Shown here: in pieces, positions 42,330 through 52,619 of the stretch
How positions within the stretch are numbered: position 1 is the first letter of the stretch
Layout of the letters: the number at the start of each line of letters is the position of its first letter
Assembly: GCF_014651815.1 (NCBI RefSeq)
Contig: NZ_BMXP01000002.1
Coordinates: forward strand, 62,001 to 126,000
Reading direction: 5' to 3'
Origin: Alteromonas halophila
GTDB lineage: Bacteria > Pseudomonadota > Gammaproteobacteria > Enterobacterales > Alteromonadaceae
DNA length: 64,000 nucleotides
Position numbers and translations under genes: made by a program
The notes under the pieces: generated by a model
Database searches by the model: none
What the model was told of the DNA's origin: nothing
What the model saw: only the letters and a program-made list of their open reading frames with translations

Positions 42330-44249
42330 TTACAACTTGAACCGACCAACCTGTGAAGCCAGTTCTGAAGACAGCGCATCGAGTTTTTCACTCAGCCTGA
42401 CCAGCGAGGTCATGGCACTTAAATTTTCCTCACTGCCGCTACTGATATCATTAATACTGCGGCTCACATCTTCAATGACAATGGATTGTTGCTCCGTTGC
42501 TGCGGCCACCTGAGTATTAAGATCATTGATGGCTTCAATTTCCTGTGAGATTTCCGACAGCAGATTATCAATATTGGTCGTCGCCTCGACCACATGACCG
42601 GTCTGCGATTTACTGGTCTCCATTTTAGCGACGGCGGCCTGAGAGTCGGCCTGAAACTTATCAATTTTGGTCTGGATTTCATCGGTTGCATCAGAAGCGC
42701 GCTGTGCCAGACCGCGCACTTCATCGGCTACCACCGAAAAACCGCGACCGTGATCGCCGGCGCGCGCGGCTTCAATAGCGGCATTAAGCGCCAGCAAATT
42801 GGTCTGCTCAGAAATACCACGAATGGTGTCGAGGATCCCGCCAATGGCGCTGGTATGTTCATCCAAAGACGCGATGACCTGCGCCACATCTTCTACCTGA
42901 GAAGACAGAGTATGGATATCTTCAACGGCCTGACGGGTAATATCGCGCCCTGCAAGAACGTTGTTTGTGGCGGTGTTGGCACTGCTGGCTGCGCGGTTGG
43001 CAGACTCTGCAATTTCACCCACGGTGCTGCCCATTTGTGTCAGTGCCGAGGCTACCTGCATCGTGTGATCGCGCTGCACCTTGGTGATGTCCTCACTCAG
43101 GTGTGACTGATGCGCAACGTCAGAGGCATCCTCTGTCAGGGAACGCCCGGTTTTTGCCACTGCAGAAATGGTAGTGTGCAGATGCGAGATAAAATTGTTG
43201 AAGCCTTCAACCAGTCTGGCGGTTTCGGTTTGCCGGGGCACCTTAATGCGGGTGGTCAGATCCCCTTCGCCACGGCCCAGTTCGTGGAATGTATCGGCAA
43301 GGTGAATGATGGGGCGGCTTAAGCTGCCGGCAAGCAAAATGCCCAGCACGGCGAAAACCGCTGCAATGACCACGGACCAGAAAATAATTAACTGGCCGCT
43401 TTCATCCAGCGACGCATACAACTCATGCTTAGGCACCTGCGCAACCACATACCAGCCTGCTCTGTCCACGTAGGTACTGGCAAACAGCATAGTTTCATCA
43501 TCAATCACGGTTTCGGCCATGGCATACGATTCGCCATTGGTCAGTTGGGACGCCACGTATCCGTCACTTAACTCACTCAGTGTACTGCTGCCAAGTATTG
43601 AGGTATCAGGGTGTGCGATGACGGTGCCGCTACCATCAATCAGGAACAAAAAACCGGACTCTGCAATTTTTACGTCATTCATAATTCTCAGCAGGCCATC
43701 TACTGAACGGGCTACCCCGGACATGCCGCGGCCATTGAGCTGCTGAAAATTAGCGAACAACCGGTAGCCAGCACCAGGTTCATTGTAAAGACTCAGCGAT
43801 ACAGCCTCGCCGCTGTCTTTATAGGCGAAAAACCAGCCGTCATACTCATCATTTTTCAGCTCACGCAGAAAGCCGTCCTGATTCCAGTAGCGATAGGTCT
43901 GGCGATCGGCAAATGAGGCCACGGTGAGATCATTAAACGCGACAACATTGTTCAGGTATTCTACCAGCTTGCGTTCGCCGTCTTTGTCTGCGCCGCTGGC
44001 ACTCCACTGCGTGATCATAGGGTTGGTGGCAATACTTTGTGCTACTGACAACATAACACTGGCTTCGCGATCCACCTGATTGCCCACCTGTCTGAGCTGT
44101 GAGGGCAGCTCAACCTGCTCAACTTTTTCTGTGACCAAATCCCGGGAAATCCACTGACTTACCGAGCCAACCAGTACCGACGCTGCTAATACGGCGGTCA
44201 GCAGAGAGAAGATAAGTTTTTGCTTAATACTGAAAGTTTTTGACGTCAT
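42330..44249 (-). CDS. Methyl-accepting chemotaxis protein with periplasmic Cache domain
   Basis: A membrane chemoreceptor of 639 residues. An N-terminal helix (about 13-33), a periplasmic dCache-type ligand domain (about 40-285; motifs [31 protein letters not shown] and [12 protein letters not shown]), a second helix (about 288-310) and a HAMP domain ([26 protein letters not shown]) are in order. The cytoplasmic hairpin has the tip [20 protein letters not shown]. Cache receptors often bind amino acids or organic acids; the ligand here is unknown. It stands alone between two terminators. Confidence 0.93.
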   Translation of the reverse strand: MTSKTFSIKQKLIFSLLTAVLAASVLVGSVSQWISRDLVTEKVEQVELPSQLRQVGNQVDREASVMLSVAQSIATNPMITQWSASGADKDGERKLVEYLNNVVAFNDLTVASFADRQTYRYWNQDGFLRELKNDEYDGWFFAYKDSGEAVSLSLYNEPGAGYRLFANFQQLNGRGMSGVARSVDGLLRIMNDVKIAESGFLFLIDGSGTVIAHPDTSILGSSTLSELSDGYVASQLTNGESYAMAETVIDDETMLFASTYVDRAGWYVVAQVPKHELYASLDESGQLIIFWSVVIAAVFAVLGILLAGSLSRPIIHLADTFHELGRGEGDLTTRIKVPRQTETARLVEGFNNFISHLHTTISAVAKTGRSLTEDASDVAHQSHLSEDITKVQRDHTMQVASALTQMGSTVGEIAESANRAASSANTATNNVLAGRDITRQAVEDIHTLSSQVEDVAQVIASLDEHTSAIGGILDTIRGISEQTNLLALNAAIEAARAGDHGRGFSVVADEVRGLAQRASDATDEIQTKIDKFQADSQAAVAKMETSKSQTGHVVEATTNIDNLLSEISQEIEAINDLNTQVAAATEQQSIVIEDVSRSINDISSGSEENLSAMTSLVRLSEKLDALSSELASQVGRFKL

Positions 44250-44408
44250 TACTTTCGATCACGTTGCCTGAACAAAGATTATTTTCTGCTATTGCCGACA
44301 GGAAGCGCATGCAGCAATAGTGATGAGTGTCTCACCTTCTTTAATAGTAAGTCAGAATGCTGACATTGTCTTTAACGGCTGAAAGTAACAATACTGAAGG
44401 TATAAACA

Positions 44409-44439
44409 AAAACGCCGCGTATCTACGCGGCGTTTTTTT
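44409..44439. terminator. Bidirectional terminator
   Basis: ACGCCGCGT pairs with ACGCGGCGT around a short ATCT loop, with five A before it and seven T after it on the plus strand. On the minus strand it follows the M3 peptidase stop by about 15 bases and ends in a T5 run. Confidence 0.9.
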
Positions 44440-44453
44440 ATTCACAGCACTTA

Positions 44454-46649
44454 TTAATTATCGCTGTCAGATTCTCCGGGTACCGGGAACCCTCGGTCGC
44501 GCATCAGTGCATCCACTTTTGCATCACGGCCGCGGAACTTACGGTACGCCTCAGCCGGATCCATAGCGTTACGAACGGAGAACAGATATTTCACCAGTCG
44601 CTCGCTCAGCTCTTCGTCGTAGAAACCGCCAGGTGCATTCTGGAAGGCTTCTGACGCATCAGCGGTAAGCACTTCTGCCCACATATAACCGTAGTAGGCC
44701 GCTGCATAACCTTCACCCGAGAACACGTGACCGAAGTGTGGCGTACGATGACGCATCACAATTTCTTCAGGCATATCCAGCTTTTGAAGTTCTTCACGCT
44801 CAAAGGTATCCGGCTCAATGTTCTCAGGATCGGTGGTGTGATATTTCAGATCCATGATCGCTGAGGCCATATACTCGGTGGTCTTGAAGCCTTCATTGAA
44901 GGTCGAGGCTTTCTTGATTTTTCCGACCAGCTCATCTGGAATGGGTTCGCCGGTTTCATAGTGGACCAGATAGTTATCAATCACCTCGTCGGTGGTCAGC
45001 CAGCGCTCCAGCAACTGAGACTGGAACTCGGTGTAATCACGTACCCCAGAGTGAGAGGTAGGATATTCTACATCGGCTGACAGGAAGTGCAGCGCGTGAC
45101 CGAACTCGTGGAAATAGGTCTCTGCATCATCCCAGGAGATAAGCGTCGGCTCGCCTTCTGGCCCCTCTACAAAGTTAGAGTTATTTGACGCCAACACCGT
45201 TTCTTTACCATCAAACGTAGTGAACGAGCGATAGGTAGTGGCCCACGCTCCAGAACGCTTACCTTTACGCGCAAACGGATCCAAATACCACAGGCCAATA
45301 TGCTCACCGGTGTCTTTGTCAGTGACTTCCCAGACTTTCACATCAGGATGGAAGACAGGCACTTTGCCTTCTTCAACCGGCGTAAAGTCAAAGTTAAATA
45401 AGCGGCCGGCAACGTAGAACATGGCATTACGCAGCTTATCCAGTTGCAGGTATTCTTTTACTTCGTTGGAATTAAGGTCGTACTTAGCCTGACGTACCTT
45501 TTCTGCGTAGAAGCGGTAGTCCCACGGCTCGATAGTAATATCTGCGCCTTCTTCATTCGCAATTTCCTGCATGTCCTCGACTTCCTGCTCTACGCGGGCA
45601 ATGGCGGCAGGCCAGACTTTCATCATCAGATCCATGGCATTGTCGGGATTTTTCGCCATGCGGGTTTCCAGACGCCAGTCGGCATAGTTGTCGTAGCCAA
45701 GCAATTCAACGCGTTCGTCACGCAGGGTCAGGATCTGTTTGATAATCTCGTTGTTATCATACTCGTCACCGTTATCACCGCGGTTATAATAAGTGCGCCA
45801 TACCTGCTCGCGCAATTCACGGTTGGTGGAGTAGGTCAGAAACGGATCCATCGATGAACGGGTATTGGTGATGGCGTACATGTCTGGCTTGCCGCGTTCA
45901 GTGGCGGCCGACTTTGCCGCTTTCACGAACGAGTCAGGCAGGCCGTCCAGCTGATCTTCGCTGATATAGGTGACATAGTTTTCTTCGTCAGCCAGTACAT
46001 TGTTTGAAAACTTGGTATACAGTGACGCCAGTTCCTGATTGATTTCGGCATAGCGCTTCTTCGCTTCGCCTTCCAGCGTGGCACCATTGTGCGCGAATTC
46101 GTTGTAAATCAGCCAGGTAATGCGCTGTTCTTCGTCAGTGAGGCTGTCTAACTCGTCAGATTCATACACCGCCTTCACACGCTCAAACAGTTTCTCGTTC
46201 TGGGTGATTTTTGAGAAAAATGCAGACAGTTTTGGAGACATTTCGGCCTGAATTTCGCGGAACTCCGGGCTGGATTTGTTGGAACTCCAGATCCCGTAGT
46301 AAGTAAACACGCGACCCAGTTCGTCACCCGCTTTTTCCATGGCAACAATGACATTTTCAAAGGTCGGCTCGGCCGGGTTGTTGGCAATGGCCTCGATTTC
46401 TTCAAGGTTTAATGCCATGGCTTTTTCAAGCGCAGGTTTGAGGTCGCTCAGCTGCATACTTTCAAATGCAGGGACGCCGCCGTATGGCCCGTCAAATTCC
46501 TGCAAAAGCACGTTGTCGAACTCAGCCTGAGCTGTTGCGGCAGGCATTTGTGAATCACCTTCTGTCTTGTCTGGAGCGTTCTGATTCGAGCATGCACCTA
46601 ATGCAGCTACTACGGCAAGTGCCGTCACAGATGTTTTAAATTTTCCCAT
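44454..46649 (-). CDS. M3-family zinc peptidase lipoprotein (peptidyl-dipeptidase Dcp-like)
   Basis: A 731-residue metallopeptidase of the thimet/Dcp group that trims peptides. The zinc site HEFGHALHF lies near residue 512, with the downstream glutamate in the FNEGFKTTEYM region; the family also has the GPEGEPTLISWDDAETYFHE approach. Unlike cytoplasmic Dcp it begins with a signal peptide and lipobox (ALGAC), so it should be anchored in the envelope. The ATG at 46649 has AGGA six bases before it; the frame is open further upstream but lacks a signal there. It stands alone. Confidence 0.92.
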   Translation of the reverse strand: MGKFKTSVTALAVVAALGACSNQNAPDKTEGDSQMPAATAQAEFDNVLLQEFDGPYGGVPAFESMQLSDLKPALEKAMALNLEEIEAIANNPAEPTFENVIVAMEKAGDELGRVFTYYGIWSSNKSSPEFREIQAEMSPKLSAFFSKITQNEKLFERVKAVYESDELDSLTDEEQRITWLIYNEFAHNGATLEGEAKKRYAEINQELASLYTKFSNNVLADEENYVTYISEDQLDGLPDSFVKAAKSAATERGKPDMYAITNTRSSMDPFLTYSTNRELREQVWRTYYNRGDNGDEYDNNEIIKQILTLRDERVELLGYDNYADWRLETRMAKNPDNAMDLMMKVWPAAIARVEQEVEDMQEIANEEGADITIEPWDYRFYAEKVRQAKYDLNSNEVKEYLQLDKLRNAMFYVAGRLFNFDFTPVEEGKVPVFHPDVKVWEVTDKDTGEHIGLWYLDPFARKGKRSGAWATTYRSFTTFDGKETVLASNNSNFVEGPEGEPTLISWDDAETYFHEFGHALHFLSADVEYPTSHSGVRDYTEFQSQLLERWLTTDEVIDNYLVHYETGEPIPDELVGKIKKASTFNEGFKTTEYMASAIMDLKYHTTDPENIEPDTFEREELQKLDMPEEIVMRHRTPHFGHVFSGEGYAAAYYGYMWAEVLTADASEAFQNAPGGFYDEELSERLVKYLFSVRNAMDPAEAYRKFRGRDAKVDALMRDRGFPVPGESDSDN

Positions 46650-46755
46650 GAAATATCCTGTCTTAGTTATGATTATAGGGCCAGCAGACCCGAGGAACGA
46701 TGCACGCGGGTTGAAGAGATCTAAGGCTTCTTTCCAATCCCATTTTACACCTTCC

Positions 46756-46805
46756 CTAGTATGACCAATCCATACTAGAGGAACAGGCATTTAAGTTAAA
46801 TGCCT
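46756..46805. repeat. Two adjacent palindromes in a divergent promoter region
   Basis: CTAGTATG pairs exactly with CATACTAG around seven bases (46756-46778). Six bases on, AGGCATTTAA and TTAAATGCCT form a palindrome around one G (46785-46805), followed by TT. They lie between the starts of the divergent M3 peptidase and YgjV-like genes (46650-46962). They could be operators, or a hairpin that ends a short divergent transcript. The rest of that gap has no visible gene. Confidence 0.5.
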
Positions 46806-46962
46806 TTTACCTCATTAACATGTTGTATACCGCGTGTAGCCTGCACTTTACAGCATTTCACTATTCAACAAACTGTCATCAAAAAACCATTGAGAGTCAG
46901 CGTTACAGCGATTAGACTCTGCGCAAATTTCCAGCTGCTATAACACGATAAGGACACGCCTG

Positions 46963-47481
46963 ATGGGTGAACTGATTCTTCATACCCTACCTGTGGTATT
47001 CGCGATTGCGTCGTTCTGGTCCAATACCGAGCGCAAATTGTTGCTGCTCAATCTTGGCCTGTGCGTGTCTATTGCCTCGCTTTTGTTGCTGCAACAGGCC
47101 TGGGGTGGCGCCCTGGTCATTACAGTTGCAGGACTGAGTACCACTTACCGGCTGGTCACTCAGCGCTTACTGGGCAAAGCTGCGACCTATGTCACCATTG
47201 TGATCATGTCGTCGCTGGTGGGAGTCATCAATAACCTGACCGGTCAGACAGGCATCCTTGAACTAATGCCAGTCATGACCTTTATTTTTTACCGCTATGG
47301 TGAGCTGCACTGCAGAGAGGCGGGTCTGAGACTATGTATGGTGATCGGTTCAGGGCTGTTTACGGTGTACGGTGTGCTGACAGAAACCTGGGGGCTGGCG
47401 CTGACTGAGTTGCTGTTTGCCTTCTCTAACAGCTGGTTCTATCTCAGGCTACGCCGCAATGCGGCCCAGTCAGCGGCCTGA
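46963..47481 (+). CDS. YgjV-like inner-membrane protein
   Basis: A 172-residue integral membrane protein with about five hydrophobic segments and short loops. It resembles the YgjV family (FWSNTERKLLLLNLGLC and FYRYGELHCREAGLRLCMV), which has no known function. The start is taken at 46963, with AAGGA upstream. It appears to be a single gene. Confidence 0.7.
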   Translation: MGELILHTLPVVFAIASFWSNTERKLLLLNLGLCVSIASLLLLQQAWGGALVITVAGLSTTYRLVTQRLLGKAATYVTIVIMSSLVGVINNLTGQTGILELMPVMTFIFYRYGELHCREAGLRLCMVIGSGLFTVYGVLTETWGLALTELLFAFSNSWFYLRLRRNAAQSAA

Positions 47482-47555
47482 CCTGGTGACATTGGCCGCA
47501 CGCAGTTGTGTGCGGCATCCGGCGTTCGCCTGATTAATGGACAGGCTTCTGCAGA

Positions 47556-47792
47556 TCATGAGGCGCGTCGCCGCGTATTCTCCCGTTTCACAAAAACAAA
47601 GGTCAGGTACATTTTAGTCGGAAGAGACAGGGCTAGACCAATAGCCATCATGGATGCGCCAAGCAGCAAGCCTTTTATGCCCCACAGTTCCGGCAGGGGG
47701 GAGTAGCTGACGATATAGTGCCCGCCTGTGATGAGCAGTATACCCAGTACCATTACTCCTTTTAACAGACGCAGTGTTTGCTGATTGTTCAT
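47556..47792 (-). CDS. Small two-helix membrane protein
   Basis: A 78-residue protein with two hydrophobic segments (about 10-28, LKGVMVLGILLITGGHYIV, and 40-58, KGLLLGASMMAIGLALSL) and a basic C-terminus (KRENTRRRAS). It matches no family I recognise. The ATG at 47792 has GGGAGGGGG just before it, which decides the start over an upstream one. It is convergent with the YgjV-like gene. Confidence 0.6.
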   Translation of the reverse strand: MNNQQTLRLLKGVMVLGILLITGGHYIVSYSPLPELWGIKGLLLGASMMAIGLALSLPTKMYLTFVFVKRENTRRRAS

Positions 47793-47890
47793 TACCCCCT
47801 CCCAGACAGTGCCCGGTGCACTCACCTATAGGTAGAGAATAGTCGGGGGGTGACCAACGTGAGTTGATGTAAATCAGCAAATCCCGATTG

Positions 47891-48745
47891 TTATGCAAAT
47901 ACTACGGTTTTATTGCGGTGAATAATCACACGGTCTTCCAGGTGATAGCGCACGCCGTGGGCAAGTGCGGTGACCTCACAGTCCTTGCCCTTGCGCACCA
48001 TGTCTGCGGCCGAATCACTGTGACTGATACGTTTCACGCTTTGTTCAATGATAGGGCCCTCATCCAGATCCTGGGTCACATAATGGCAGGTGGCGCCGAT
48101 CAGCTTCACGCCGCGGTCATACGCCTGCTGATACGGGCGGGCACCCGCGAAGCTGGGCAGAAAGCTGTGATGAATATTGATGGCTTTGCCATTGATTGTC
48201 TGACACAACCAGTCAGGCAGAATCTGCATAAAGCGCGCAAGCACGGTGAGATCGACGTTATAGTCACTCAGCAGCGTTGCGATTTGTTCAAAGGCCCGGT
48301 CTTTACCTAACGTTTTAAAGTCCACCCAGTGAAAGGGCACATCATACCATTTGGCAAACTGCTCCATTTGCGGGTGATTGGCGATAATGCAGGGAATATC
48401 GCAATGCAGTTCGCCGGTATGCCAGCGGTGCAGCAGATCAACCAGACAGTGAGACTCCACACTACCCAGCAAGGCCACCCGTCGCTTGTGGTTTGAGTCA
48501 TTAAGCGACCACTGCATCTGGTACTCATTGGCAATGGGGGCGAACTCATTCACAAAGCTGGCATAGTCTAGCTTGATGGAACTGGCACCAATTTCGTGGC
48601 GCATGAAAAAACGTTTTGTTTGCAAATCAGTATGATGGCTGGCTTCAACGATAGTAGCACCATGATCGGCAAGGAACTGGGCAACACTGGCGACCAGGCC
48701 CACCTGATCAGGACAATCTATGACAAGACGATAGGTTTGCTGCAT
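47891..48745 (-). CDS. purU: Formyltetrahydrofolate deformylase
   Basis: A cytoplasmic enzyme of 284 residues that hydrolyses 10-formyl-tetrahydrofolate to formate and tetrahydrofolate, balancing one-carbon pools. An N-terminal ACT domain (about 5-80; VIDCPDQVGLVASVAQFL) precedes a formyltransferase-fold domain with the catalytic NIHHSFLPSFAGA and TQDLDEGPIIEQ (Asn, His and Asp). Length is as usual for PurU. No purine genes adjoin it. Confidence 0.95.
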   Translation of the reverse strand: MQQTYRLVIDCPDQVGLVASVAQFLADHGATIVEASHHTDLQTKRFFMRHEIGASSIKLDYASFVNEFAPIANEYQMQWSLNDSNHKRRVALLGSVESHCLVDLLHRWHTGELHCDIPCIIANHPQMEQFAKWYDVPFHWVDFKTLGKDRAFEQIATLLSDYNVDLTVLARFMQILPDWLCQTINGKAINIHHSFLPSFAGARPYQQAYDRGVKLIGATCHYVTQDLDEGPIIEQSVKRISHSDSAADMVRKGKDCEVTALAHGVRYHLEDRVIIHRNKTVVFA

Positions 48746-49060
48746 GACGAAAAAAGATTGTGAGACAGAGCGCTAGTTTCTGCGTAATGAGCCTAAATGT
48801 AAAGGTTGCAACAGCGCAGCCGCTGTTTCTGGTATCCACGCACGTCGCGAGTGAAGCCTATGTCTGTTCCCAGTTATGTGTTGAGGGCTTAGGGAAGATA
48901 AACACCGCGCTTATCAGTCCCGGCAGATTGCCAGGCAAATTGTTAAAAACTCAGGCCTTGCCGAACAAAATGTGCAAAGCTACCTTCAGTAACCCGGCAA
49001 GCTGAAGGTGTATTTGTTTTATGCGTGGCGGCGTCTATGCCCTGGCTGGCATTGTCTCGT
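48746..49060. other. Non-coding stretch between purU and thpR
   Basis: No supported gene lies in these 315 bases; the one open frame has no ribosome-binding site or recognisable product. ACCTTCAG (48982-48989) and CTGAAGGT (49002-49009) form a perfect hairpin followed by GTATTTGTTTT, which may be a terminator for a plus-strand transcript or for thpR. The purU promoter should lie at the left end. Confidence 0.5.
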
Positions 49061-49702
49061 TCACAGCAGTCCCCGCTTTAGTTTCTCGCGCACCGATAAG
49101 TTTTCGCGCAGCGCCCAGCTATGACGGATCGGGTAAGTCACGCCTGAAGGTGTCGACACAGATTCAAACAGATGAAAGCCCTGAATCTGCATCAGTACGT
49201 CCGGTGCAAACAGCGGCACTGGCGTGGTGGCAGAGGCTTTGCGGATGAGCGTGACATGCGGCTTATAATCACGGCCTTCCACGTCGATGCCTGCCTGTCT
49301 GGCCGCTTTGCGGGTGTATTTCGCTAAATCAAACAGAGTTTGTGGCGGTGTCTGCGGGGCCGCAAACAAAATTTTTGGACCACTCCAGATACCGCTGGCG
49401 TCGAGGTGTACATCGAATGGCTCACACACGATATCATTCAGTGTCTGGCACAGCGCTTCGTGCTGACGATCGCTGATATGACCCAGAAAACACAGTGTCA
49501 TATGGTAATTGGCCGCTGGCACGGCATAGGGTGATGCCGGAGCCACACCGGCTACGCGCTGCTTGCCGCGCACCTTTTTGGTTTTCGGGGATGACGTGGA
49601 GGTATCGGGCCGCGGCATGATCTCTGGCAGGGCCTGCTGACGCCATGTGTCCAGCGCCATCTTCTCTGCCGGCGCAAGATCAAGTCCAATAAAAGTTCGC
49701 AT
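49061..49702 (-). CDS. thpR: RNA 2',3'-cyclic phosphodiesterase / 2'-5' RNA ligase-like
   Basis: A 213-residue 2H phosphoesterase. Its two catalytic HxTx motifs are HMTLCFLG and HVTLIRKA. It begins MRTFIGLDLAP as the family does. The ATG at 49702 has GGGAGG six bases before it; the frame extends to 49828, but that extension overlaps the divergent promoter region. As in E. coli, it lies divergent to hrpB. An insertion (STSSPKTKKVRGKQRVAGVA, near residue 40) lengthens the first loop. Confidence 0.92.
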   Translation of the reverse strand: MRTFIGLDLAPAEKMALDTWRQQALPEIMPRPDTSTSSPKTKKVRGKQRVAGVAPASPYAVPAANYHMTLCFLGHISDRQHEALCQTLNDIVCEPFDVHLDASGIWSGPKILFAAPQTPPQTLFDLAKYTRKAARQAGIDVEGRDYKPHVTLIRKASATTPVPLFAPDVLMQIQGFHLFESVSTPSGVTYPIRHSWALRENLSVREKLKRGLL

Positions 49703-49948
49703 CTGAATCCTCCCGATATGGCCTGAGCACGCTGGCGCCAGATGATACCGGCTTGCAGCGCCGCCCGCCAGGACTGTCGTCTGCCAGTGCGCACGCACAG
49801 AAGGCCGGACACATCTGATTACGGCCACCCTGCATGCTGTGATCAGCGCAGCGGCATGGCCGGGGAACCGGAACCCTGTGCTGAGCGTTCAGATCCCAGC
49901 ACACACTGGTATAATGCCGGTCTCTTTGCCCGCAGCCATCAGGTAAGT

Positions 49949-52444
49949 ATGACGCAGGAAAATGCCCAATTGCCAGCGCAGTCGTTGATTGCGCCACTCG
50001 CCCAGGCCATCGCCGACAAAAATGTGATAATTGGCGCGCCGCCGGGAGCCGGGAAATCGACAGTGTTACCGCAGGCGCTGCTGCCCCACGTTGACGGAAA
50101 AATTCTGGTCATGCAGCCACGTCGGGTCGTGGTGCGCAGTCTGGCTGGGTACCTGGCGCAATTACTGGGCGAGAAAGTGGGGGCAACCATTGGCTACCGG
50201 ATCCGCGGCGAAGCAAAGTCGGGTCCGGATACGCGCATAGAGATTATCACCGAAGGGATCCTTGCCCGGCTTATCCAGAGCGATCCCGAGTTGCACGGTA
50301 TTGGTGCCATTGTATTTGACGAGTTTCACGAGCGCAGTATACACAGCGACTTCGGGCTGGCGCTGGCACTGGATGTTCAGGCAGGCCTGCGTGACGATCT
50401 GCGCCTGGTGGTAATGTCAGCGACACTCGACACCGGCGCCTTGCAGGCATTGCTGCCAGATGCCGCCCTGCTAACCACCGAAGGCCGGGCGTATCCGGTC
50501 AGTGTGGTGTATGGCAAGGATGTGCCAGGTGCACACATTGTTTCGCAGGTTATCGCTACGCTGCGTTATGCATTGCATACCCATGAGGGAGATGTGCTGG
50601 TATTTCTGCCCGGACAGGGGGCAATAAACCACATTGCCGGTCAGCTCAATACGTTGCCTGGTGCGATCGGCAGTGTAATTCACAGACTCTACGGTGCACT
50701 GCCGAAAGCGCAGCAGGATGCGGCACTGAAGCCTGATGCGATGGGACGTCGCAAAGTTATTCTGGCCACCAACATTGCCGAAACCAGCCTCACCATTGAC
50801 GGCATAGAAGTCGTGATCGACAGCGGTCTGGAGAACATTGCCAGTTTTAACCCCTCAAGCGGCCTGACAACACTCAGACAACAGCGTATTTCTCAGGCAT
50901 CAGCCAGGCAGCGCGCCGGACGTGCTGGCCGGGTGCAGGCTGGCCATTGCTACCGGCTCTGGTCGCAGGCCAGCCACGAACGCCTGTCTGAGCATACTGC
51001 GCCACAAATTAAGCGTGTGGATATTGCCCCGTTGTTGCTCGATACACTGAACTGGGGGTGCAACTTAGACGAACTGGCCATGTTGTCACGCCCCGATGCC
51101 GCGCAGGTAGATGTCGCCCGGGCGTTACTTGTGCAGATAGGCGCGCTGGATGAAAGTTACAAGCTGACAGCGATGGGCCGCGACATTGCCGCTATTCCCT
51201 GTCACCCGCGTCTGGCCGCCATGCTACTGCGCGTAAAAAACATGGACACCCACACATCGGCAAACCTGGACACCCGACTTTTACGACAGGCTGCGCCCTG
51301 GGTGGTAGCACTGGCAGAAGACAGTGCGCGCTCTGATCAGACGCATATTTCAGAGGCACTGATGAAGCTTGATGCGAGCGCCCGCAGACGTATGGAAAAT
51401 CAGGCCAGACGGTTTGCCCGTTATTGTGGTGCCGATGTGAATGCGCTGAGTCCTGCGCATCTGGACAGTGAGGCCATCGCCGCCTGTGTTGCGCTGGCTT
51501 ATTCCGATCGCGTTGCCTATCGGCGCAATAATCGCTACAAACTGGCGTCTGGCAAAGGTGCCAGCTACAACGCCGCGTCACAACCACAATGGTTGTCAGT
51601 GTTGCACGCCCAGGATCAGGGAACAGAGGTTGCGCTGCGAATGATTCAGCCGGTATCCCAGGAAACACTGAACGCGCTGTTTCCCGGTGCCTTCGTGCAG
51701 CGTGATGTTGTGCGTTTTAATGCCGACCGACAGGCCATGGAGGCGCGCAGGGTCACTGGGTTTGGTGAGATTGACCTTACTTATGAACCGATTGGCAAAA
51801 TTGCCTCAAGCCAGTGGGTCGACGCCTGGCTACGCTTTCTGAGTGAACGGCAGATACAGGACTGGCCGCTAGGCGAAGAGGCCTGGCAATGGTGGCGACG
51901 GCTTAGCCTGGCTGCCAGCCTTGCACTGCCAATTGACGATCACGGACAAGGACTTACCTGGCCAGGTTCGCTGACAACGCTGGTTGAGGGGGCACGAGAC
52001 AGCCTGGCGTCATACCTTAAAAAATGCCGTAGTCTGCGCGAACTTAGTGCAATACCCTGGGCCACAGTGCTTCACCAAAGCCTGCCCTGGCCTTTACAGC
52101 AGGCACTGTCCAGCCAGTTACCAACGCAGCTACCCGTCCCCAGTGGCCGGAAACATGCGCTTCGCTATGACGACAACCAGCAGGTGGTGCTGGCAGTGCG
52201 AATGCAGGAAATGTACGGACAGACACAACCGCTGAGTATCGCCGGAGGCCGGATTACGGTGACACTAGAACTGTTGTCGCCCGCCGGCAGGCCAATACAA
52301 ACAACGGCAGATCTGGCCAACTTCTGGCAGGGCAGCTACCTGGATATTCAAAAGGAAATGAAAGGGCGTTACCCCAAACACTTCTGGCCCGACGATCCGA
52401 CCACTGCCCAGGCCACAACCCGCACCAAAAATGCAATGAACTGA
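49949..52444 (+). CDS. hrpB: ATP-dependent helicase HrpB
   Basis: A DExH-box helicase of 831 residues, the usual HrpB length; its cellular role is not settled. Motif I GAPPGAGKST, motif II VFDEFHERS, motif III MSATLDT, motif V ATNIAETSLTI and motif VI QRAGRAGRV are in order. The C-terminal HrpB-specific region follows, with WPDDPTTAQAT near the end. The start at 49949 has AGG before it and puts motif I near the N-terminus; an open extension to 49742 overlaps thpR and is rejected. Unlike in E. coli, mrcB does not follow directly. Confidence 0.94.
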   Translation: MTQENAQLPAQSLIAPLAQAIADKNVIIGAPPGAGKSTVLPQALLPHVDGKILVMQPRRVVVRSLAGYLAQLLGEKVGATIGYRIRGEAKSGPDTRIEIITEGILARLIQSDPELHGIGAIVFDEFHERSIHSDFGLALALDVQAGLRDDLRLVVMSATLDTGALQALLPDAALLTTEGRAYPVSVVYGKDVPGAHIVSQVIATLRYALHTHEGDVLVFLPGQGAINHIAGQLNTLPGAIGSVIHRLYGALPKAQQDAALKPDAMGRRKVILATNIAETSLTIDGIEVVIDSGLENIASFNPSSGLTTLRQQRISQASARQRAGRAGRVQAGHCYRLWSQASHERLSEHTAPQIKRVDIAPLLLDTLNWGCNLDELAMLSRPDAAQVDVARALLVQIGALDESYKLTAMGRDIAAIPCHPRLAAMLLRVKNMDTHTSANLDTRLLRQAAPWVVALAEDSARSDQTHISEALMKLDASARRRMENQARRFARYCGADVNALSPAHLDSEAIAACVALAYSDRVAYRRNNRYKLASGKGASYNAASQPQWLSVLHAQDQGTEVALRMIQPVSQETLNALFPGAFVQRDVVRFNADRQAMEARRVTGFGEIDLTYEPIGKIASSQWVDAWLRFLSERQIQDWPLGEEAWQWWRRLSLAASLALPIDDHGQGLTWPGSLTTLVEGARDSLASYLKKCRSLRELSAIPWATVLHQSLPWPLQQALSSQLPTQLPVPSGRKHALRYDDNQQVVLAVRMQEMYGQTQPLSIAGGRITVTLELLSPAGRPIQTTADLANFWQGSYLDIQKEMKGRYPKHFWPDDPTTAQATTRTKNAMN

Positions 52445-52619
52445 ATTTCAAGGGTTTAATGGTTGCTAAGAGAGAATCAGAGAGCGCTTAAAAAATGAAC
52501 TGAGACCAAGGTCGTATTTTGCCATTGCCAACATTCGTTTATCCATGCTTTTATAGATTAAGTTGTACAAAAATAGACCAGTAGTAGCTGGGTGAACAAC
52601 GTAACCAGAGGAATGTAGC

